A stretch of DNA of 64,000 bases from Pictodentalium vernedei (Eukaryota; Mollusca; Scaphopoda; Dentaliida; Dentaliidae), in contig CM062297.1 of assembly GCA_031216915.1 (NCBI GenBank), forward strand, positions 534,524,971 to 534,588,970, written 5' to 3'. Positions 58,641-64,000 of the stretch are shown in pieces. The position numbers and the translations under genes are program-made. A model generated the notes under the pieces. It made no database searches, was not told the DNA's origin, and was given only the letters and a program-made list of their open reading frames with translations. Each line of letters opens with the position of its first letter. Within the stretch, counting starts at the first letter, position 1.

Positions 58641-59842
58641 ATAATCTCAATGTGATTCCTACTAATAACATGTCTGTCGTCACAATAAGCTTCTTCTTCA
58701 GGTGAAGTTTTGTTTTTCACGTCATTCTCCACCCATAGTGGCATAAGGGAGTCTGTTAGACGTGAGGGAGCCTTTGGGGTTCCTATATTTTTGCTGTCTG
58801 GACCAGCAATAAATAAATAACGTAGGTAAGGAGGTTTTGACATGGCTTCAAGTTCCTCCCCCTCCTCCCCCCCCCCCCCCTTCCCCACACACACACACAC
58901 ACACTCACATTCTGTCTTGTATATATCTTAAGTCATACATACTGTGCATTTGGGGTTGTGTTGGATGGTGCCCTCATAGGCATATACGCAGCTTTTGTTG
59001 CATTAGTTTCCGGTGTTTATTTTCTGATTTCTGGTATACAAGCACTTATTAAAACCATCATAATTGCTGCTATTTGAGTTCATAGGTGACTGCATAACCA
59101 GTTAGTGGTTAACAATATTTTTTTTATGACTGGCTATACCTGATTAACTGGGAAACCACCTAGCACTATCTCCATAATAGAAATTTTACTGTATATAGAC
59201 TGTTTCAAATAACTTTGCCATTAACAGTATTAAGGCATGCAATGCGACCATTGTCGGCAAGTTAAAGGAGCCGATGCAACACAATTAACTTTCACGTCGA
59301 CTTTGATCTCAGTCTTTGTCAGTTATCTCATTATTAGTGTTGAGGACTTCACTCTCTGAACAGATAAACTGACAATCGTAATCATTTTAACTCTTCCTCA
59401 GTGGCCCTTCCATCAGACTTTTGTTACTTTTTAATGTTTTTGTAGGAAATAACACATGTCCCAACTAGTAGATGCAGAAATCAACATTGGGATGTATCAG
59501 CGTCGATGACTAGTCGACTAATTGTTTCAACACTACATCACATTTCCAATTTATCAATCAAGGGTCAAGCATCTTGCGCAAGGGCAAATTGTGTGGATCA
59601 GTACTGAACTTAACCTTATGATCACAAGTCCATTGTACTAAACATTAATCCACTGCACCTTCTGGAATCATCAAGCCTTAGATTACCCCAATTTCACACT
59701 GTTGACAGGTGTGAAGACATCAAGAAAAATATATAAATTCTCTGTGTCTCGTCTACATTTGAGAATAACTTCCATCGTGACATGTTCATAGAAACACAAC
59801 GAAAGGCATGGCAATAAACCATAATAGGATAAGGCTGTTATT
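58641..59842. other. Intron sequence with a CCTCC/CA microsatellite
   Basis: A C-rich tract (58857-58881) followed by (CA)n at 58886-58906 is the only clear repeat. The rest is unique-looking. A short inverted pair, CTAGGTGGTTTCC-like at 59150-59165 and ATAGGTGACTGCATAACC at 59082-59099, suggests a decayed small element. Confidence 0.45.
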
Positions 59843-61460
59843 AGCTTAACTTGACAAAGTCAAGATAAGCTATTGCCATCACGTGTGTCTGTTAGTCTGT
59901 GAGTCTGTTTGTCTGTTAGTCTGTTCACATTTTTCTTTAGCACAGGCTACACTTCGTAGTTCTTGTCCGATCGTCACAAAATTTCACATGCAGGTTTGAG
60001 GTCATGTCTAAATGTGAACGGGACCTTTTGGTCGCGATCAGTCAACTGTGATGGCTGCCCAAGCCCCAAACCCGAAAACCTTTAGCAGAGTCTACAGGTT
60101 GTATTTATGAAGGGATTTCATTGTAATTTGGTAGGATGCCTTTGTATAATATCTAGATGAGAACGTCCCCTTTTGGTCATAATCTGTCAACCGTGACATC
60201 TGCCCAAGCCCGAAACCCAAAAACTTTTAGCACAGTCTATAGGTTATATTTAATATGGAGGGATTTCATTGTAACTTGGTAGGATAACTCATATGATGTC
60301 TAGATGAGAACTTCCCCATTTGGTCGCGATCTGTCAACTGTGACGACTGCCGAGCCCAAAACCCAAAAACTTTTAGCACAGTCTGCAGGTCGTATTTATG
60401 GAGGAATTTCATGGTAATTTGGTAGGTTGAATCCATATAAAGTCTAGATGAGAACGTTCCCTTTTGGTCACGATTGGTCAACTGTGATGGCTACAGGGGC
60501 CCGAAGCCCAAAAACCTTTAGCACAGTCTACAAGTCATATTTATGAAGGGATTTCAATGTAACTTGGTAGGATGACTCCAGATAATGTCTAGATGAGAAC
60601 ATCCCCTTTTGGTTGCGATCATTCAGCCATGACGGCTGCTCAAGCCCAAAACCCGAAAACTGCTCAAGCCCAAAACCCGAAAACCTTTAGCACAGTCTAC
60701 AGGTCGTATTTGTGGAGGGATTTCATTATAACTTGGTAGGTTGGCTCCATATAATGTCTAGATGATAATGTCCCCATTTGGTCACGATTTGTCAACTGTG
60801 ACGGCTACAGGGGTCTGAAGCCCAAAAACCTTTAGCAAAGTCTACAGGTCATATTTAGGAAGGGGTTTCATTGTAACTTGGTAGGATGACTCCAGATAAT
60901 GCCTAGATGACAACGTCCCCTTTTGGTCGTGGTCATTCAACCATGATGGCTGCCTGAGCCCAAAACTTGAAAAACTTTAGCACAGACTGCAGGTCATATT
61001 TATGAAGGGATTTCATTGTAACTTGGTAGGATGATTCAGTATAATATCTAGGTGAGAACATCCCCTTTTCGGTCAACTGTGATGGCTACACAGGCCTGAA
61101 GCCCAAAAACCTTTTGCACAGTCAACAGGCTGTATTTATGAAGGGATTTCATTGTAACTTGATAGGATGACTCGTTTTGGAATAATTTCACTGCAACTTG
61201 GTAACTTTTGTTGACATACGTTAACTGTGAGGGCCACATACATCAGCTGTGAGGGCCACATTAACCCACCCCTCATTTCTTTAGTACAGTCTAAACCTCA
61301 TATTATTTTTATTGAAAACATAGCATACAGGGAACAGAAATTAACATATTCCCAATTATCACAATTCTTGTCTTATTTCATAATCCGTTTATAAACATTG
61401 AACATTATCCTTTTCATCAAACACAACAGGTTAAGCTACAGTGTCATTGACACTTTAATT
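59843..61460 (+). mobile_element. Family B element (B6), complete
   Basis: It starts AGCTTAACTTGACAAAG with TCAAGATAAGCT and (GTCTGTTA)n. About eight 150-bp units and the B tail ('CAAACACAACAGG') end at TTAAGCTACAG, TGTCATTGACACT and TTAATT. It is the shortest complete B copy here, with the same ends but half as many units as B2. Confidence 0.75.
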
Positions 61461-61700
61461 TCTATCTGGTAGATAGCTAGGTGGGAGGAGGAAGCCACAG
61501 TACCTGGAGAGAACAACCAATCAGTGGTAAACAAATATCAGAGTTTGTAGAGCACTAAGTGGGCACAAGCAGAGTTTGAGACTTGAGTTGCATTGGTTAA
61601 GGAGACACTGTTCCATAACACTCCTATTTAAGCATTTGAGGGTTAAATGTCTCTCTCCAGGGGCCAATACTATAAAACTTACTATTGCATTTTCTACAAT

Positions 61701-64000
61701 TGTATATTTTTATACTGTACCAATGACCCAGACATAGCTGGTGCTAACTCTTAAAATATAGGGCCAAACACAAATTTTGCCCCCCAATCCCCAAAATTTG
61801 CATCTAAAACTAAAGAAAACATGTCCAGAGAGGCCCTCCACACCTCGCCCCCACTGCGCATGCGCAGTGTCAAGGACGTTCCGAAATTGGCGCCATTTAT
61901 CATTCTAAGTTTGGCCCTTCATCAGTTAACATCTGACTGATCTTTGTGCTTTTAAATCTCAGTTTAAATGATGCCAGACAAATAAATATTAGTGAAATGG
62001 TGATTCTAAGGAGGATAGAAAAGGAGGAGAGGAAAAGAATGTGTGACAGAATATTATCAGGGCTGTAACTTAAAATTTTTTAATGAAATTATGTTAAGTT
62101 ACCTATTTTCAAGGCAGCAGCCATTTTGTTGTCATTCTGATTATTTAGTTACACTGTTTTTACAAGTGTTTTTCCTCTCTCCCTGTCCTTTAAGTTCCCC
62201 CTTGCTATTCTCCCATGCTTTTGGCATAATTTCTGTAATTATTATTACTAAAATTTCTTGGGAGTTTAGCTGAATAACAGAATGAATTCTGTTCTTTCCC
62301 CATGTTTACGTCTTCACCTACGGGTGGTTAGGCGTTGTGTTCTGCATCTACCATCTGATGTTCTGCAGTTTCTTCCCTGGAAGTCTCTGTTTTGCATCAG
62401 ATGGTGTATTTTTGGTAACTGATTTCGGGCCTGGGTGCCTGGAGTCTTATTTTAGTGTTTTTACACTCATTGTTTACATTTACAACAGCCCTCTGTGTGA
62501 GGGGGGGATTTCTAAATAATAATATCTTTATGTTATTTCAATCATAACTAGATACATTATTATTGTTCGTAAGTGTTGAATAAATTGTTTAAAATATTTT
62601 TAAAATTTTTGTCCACACTTAGGCTTGGGATCCATTGGGGCTCAACGTTACTTTTCAGAAACTTGGGCTGTTCTAAAAAAATATTTTTTCAAAATATTTT
62701 GATTTCAATTATTTTTTCTATATTAATGGATCATATTATTATTATGTATTTTGATTGCCAGGGGTTAGTGCGAGTACCAGGACTTGTTTTCTTTTCACAT
62801 TGAAAGGATATTGATCTATTGTTTTAAGAGGAAGTCTTCCTCTGACCTTATTATCATTCTATATGTGGTCAGTGTACTCGCATTAACTCCGGTTCTGTAT
62901 CGTATGATTTCGATGACAATATGGGAAGCGTATGTCACGGTATGTTGTTGGGGATTTGGACACTCCGGTCCTTTCCCCGCAGGGTCACTCTACTTTATCA
63001 ATTTCTATTTCAGACGATCAAGATTAGGGTGATGTATCTGTGATGTCTTCCAACAGTGTGCCTCCGTCGTCACAATTAATGAAGGGCTAGCGGAAAAGTG
63101 CTCATGTAATACGCCAATTGCCTAAGAGGACCCTAGTAGGTTCGACGGCCTTTGACGTCCGCTAGCTCGCCCGGTGTAGCGTCCATTCACCGAATGGTTC
63201 GGCAGCCGGGTTCGTCCGTTGCGGTCTAGAAGGAATTTTGGGGTGATGCGAGCACTATAAAATTAACTTAATGCACACCCAGTGACGGCGGATCGGAGGG
63301 AGAACGGAGGAAGCCTTTTAGTCCGGTTCATAGCTCGTTCCGGTCCATCCGGACGGCAAGCGAGAGAGGCCCCTCTCTCGTTCAACAACATCTGGCCCCA
63401 GATGTTGTGGTACAAATGTGTCGTTAGCGGAGCATACGTCCGTCGCTCGGGACGCTCCGTTGTATAGGCAGTCCGCTGAGACTGCTAAGGCTTCCTCTTC
63501 TCGTCAGCGCACACGACCGCACCTTGGCTGCGTGACCGCCGATATATTACCAGCTTCGCCGATCAAGGATTCTTCGGCGACCAGGTCACACCATCCGGCA
63601 GCCAGGGATTCGAGACCGATGGACTCCGGACGTTCGCATAGGAAAAGTATGCGGGAGCCATCTGATGCGGAGCTGCCCTCGGCGAAGCAGAGATAGACTG
63701 CGCCTCCGCAGGTCTCGACGCCGGACATTCTTGTGCACATAGCACAGCTTATCGCAGCATCCCAGCAGCCGACAGAAACGGTGTCGGATCGAGAATTATC
63801 CGACAGCGCTGGGTCGGTAGCCGGGGACTCGAGGTCTGCAGACTCCGGACGTTCGCATAGGAAGTATGCGGGAGTCAACGTACACGGAGCTTCCAGCGGC
63901 AATGCATCGTAAGTCCGCTACTGCACAGGCCTCGGGAACGAACGTGCTTTCCTTAATAGCACAGTTTATCGCAGCATCCCAGCATCAACTGAATCTGTCG
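61701..64000 (+). mobile_element. Third DIRS-like element (DIRS-b), 5' part, runs off the window
   Basis: The left terminal repeat TGTATATTTTTATACTG at 61701 and the leader follow DIRS-a: 'GGGCCAAACACAAATTTTGC', 'GCGCATGCGCAGT', 'GATGCCAGACA', 'TTTCTTGGGAGTTTA', 'TTTGTCCACACTTAGGC'. Its leader is uninterrupted, so it shows what DIRS-a looked like before the 4-kb insertion. Gag-like sequence begins near 62925. The rest of the element lies beyond 64000. Confidence 0.75.
62930..64000 (+). pseudogene. DIRS-b gag-like relic, partial
   Basis: SRYVVGD, then PQGHSTLSIS (near 62936-63003) correspond to the DIRS-a gag segment near 47700-47780. A stop follows. Frames 63282-63464 and 63418-63693 carry SERGPSLxQQHLAPDVV-like and EHTSVARDAPLYRQS, RTRPHLGCVTADILPASP segments homologous to the first DIRS-c module. 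Near 63600-63650 and 63835-63890 the block TCCGGACGTTCGCATAGGAA is repeated, so the 3' part of this gag module is internally duplicated. It is broken by frameshifts and runs past the window end. Confidence 0.55.

Overview
The window is eukaryotic, animal, and almost entirely intronic. The only host gene I can support is three short exons on the + strand (12353-12528, 18724-18790, 54593-54723) that join in frame. Together they give the N-terminal part of an SGSM3-like protein (small G protein signaling modulator 3, a RUN/TBC/SH3 Rab-GAP family). The two introns between the exons are about 6.2 kb and 35.8 kb. No earlier or later exon is visible, so 1-12352 and 54724-64000 are probably also intron of this gene.

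Everything else is mobile or repetitive DNA. A tRNA-derived SINE, DIRS-type retrotransposons and many 'pearl'-like tandem-core elements suggest a bivalve mollusc; this is inference, and I cannot name the species. The dominant class has one plan. It begins with an AGCTCACC/AGCTTAAC/AGCTCAAC-type inverted repeat that folds on itself, followed by a (GTCYGT)n stretch and a core of tandem 150-350 bp units. Near the 3' end sits a lone complement of the first arm, then a short hairpin and a fixed terminus (TCTWGTT or TTCATT). I label the families A to N by letter for this window only. Two reconstructed empty sites show insertion at T-runs without target duplication, which fits Helentron/Helitron-like rolling-circle elements.

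Layout: 1-3053 a palindromic-armed MITE split by family A; 3438-7759 a family B element split by another array that itself holds a hAT element with a perfect 8-bp duplication; 8154-12220 family L with a 1.37-kb tandem duplication; exon; 12830-18250 a SINE fragment and family H elements holding nested C and B copies; exon; 18992-42355 stacked F, E, C, D, A, B, J, G and H elements, with a young SINE; 42482-52646 a DIRS-like element (gag relic, open RT/RNase H frame, truncated tyrosine recombinase) split by a 4-kb insertion; 52647-53300 a short DIRS derivative split by a MITE; exon; 55143-58640 a second decayed DIRS with repeated gag modules; 59843-61460 another B element; 61701-64000 the 5' part of a third DIRS element.

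Most short open frames are translations of tandem repeat units and are not listed as genes. Coordinates of repeats are by eye; those with exact ends say so.
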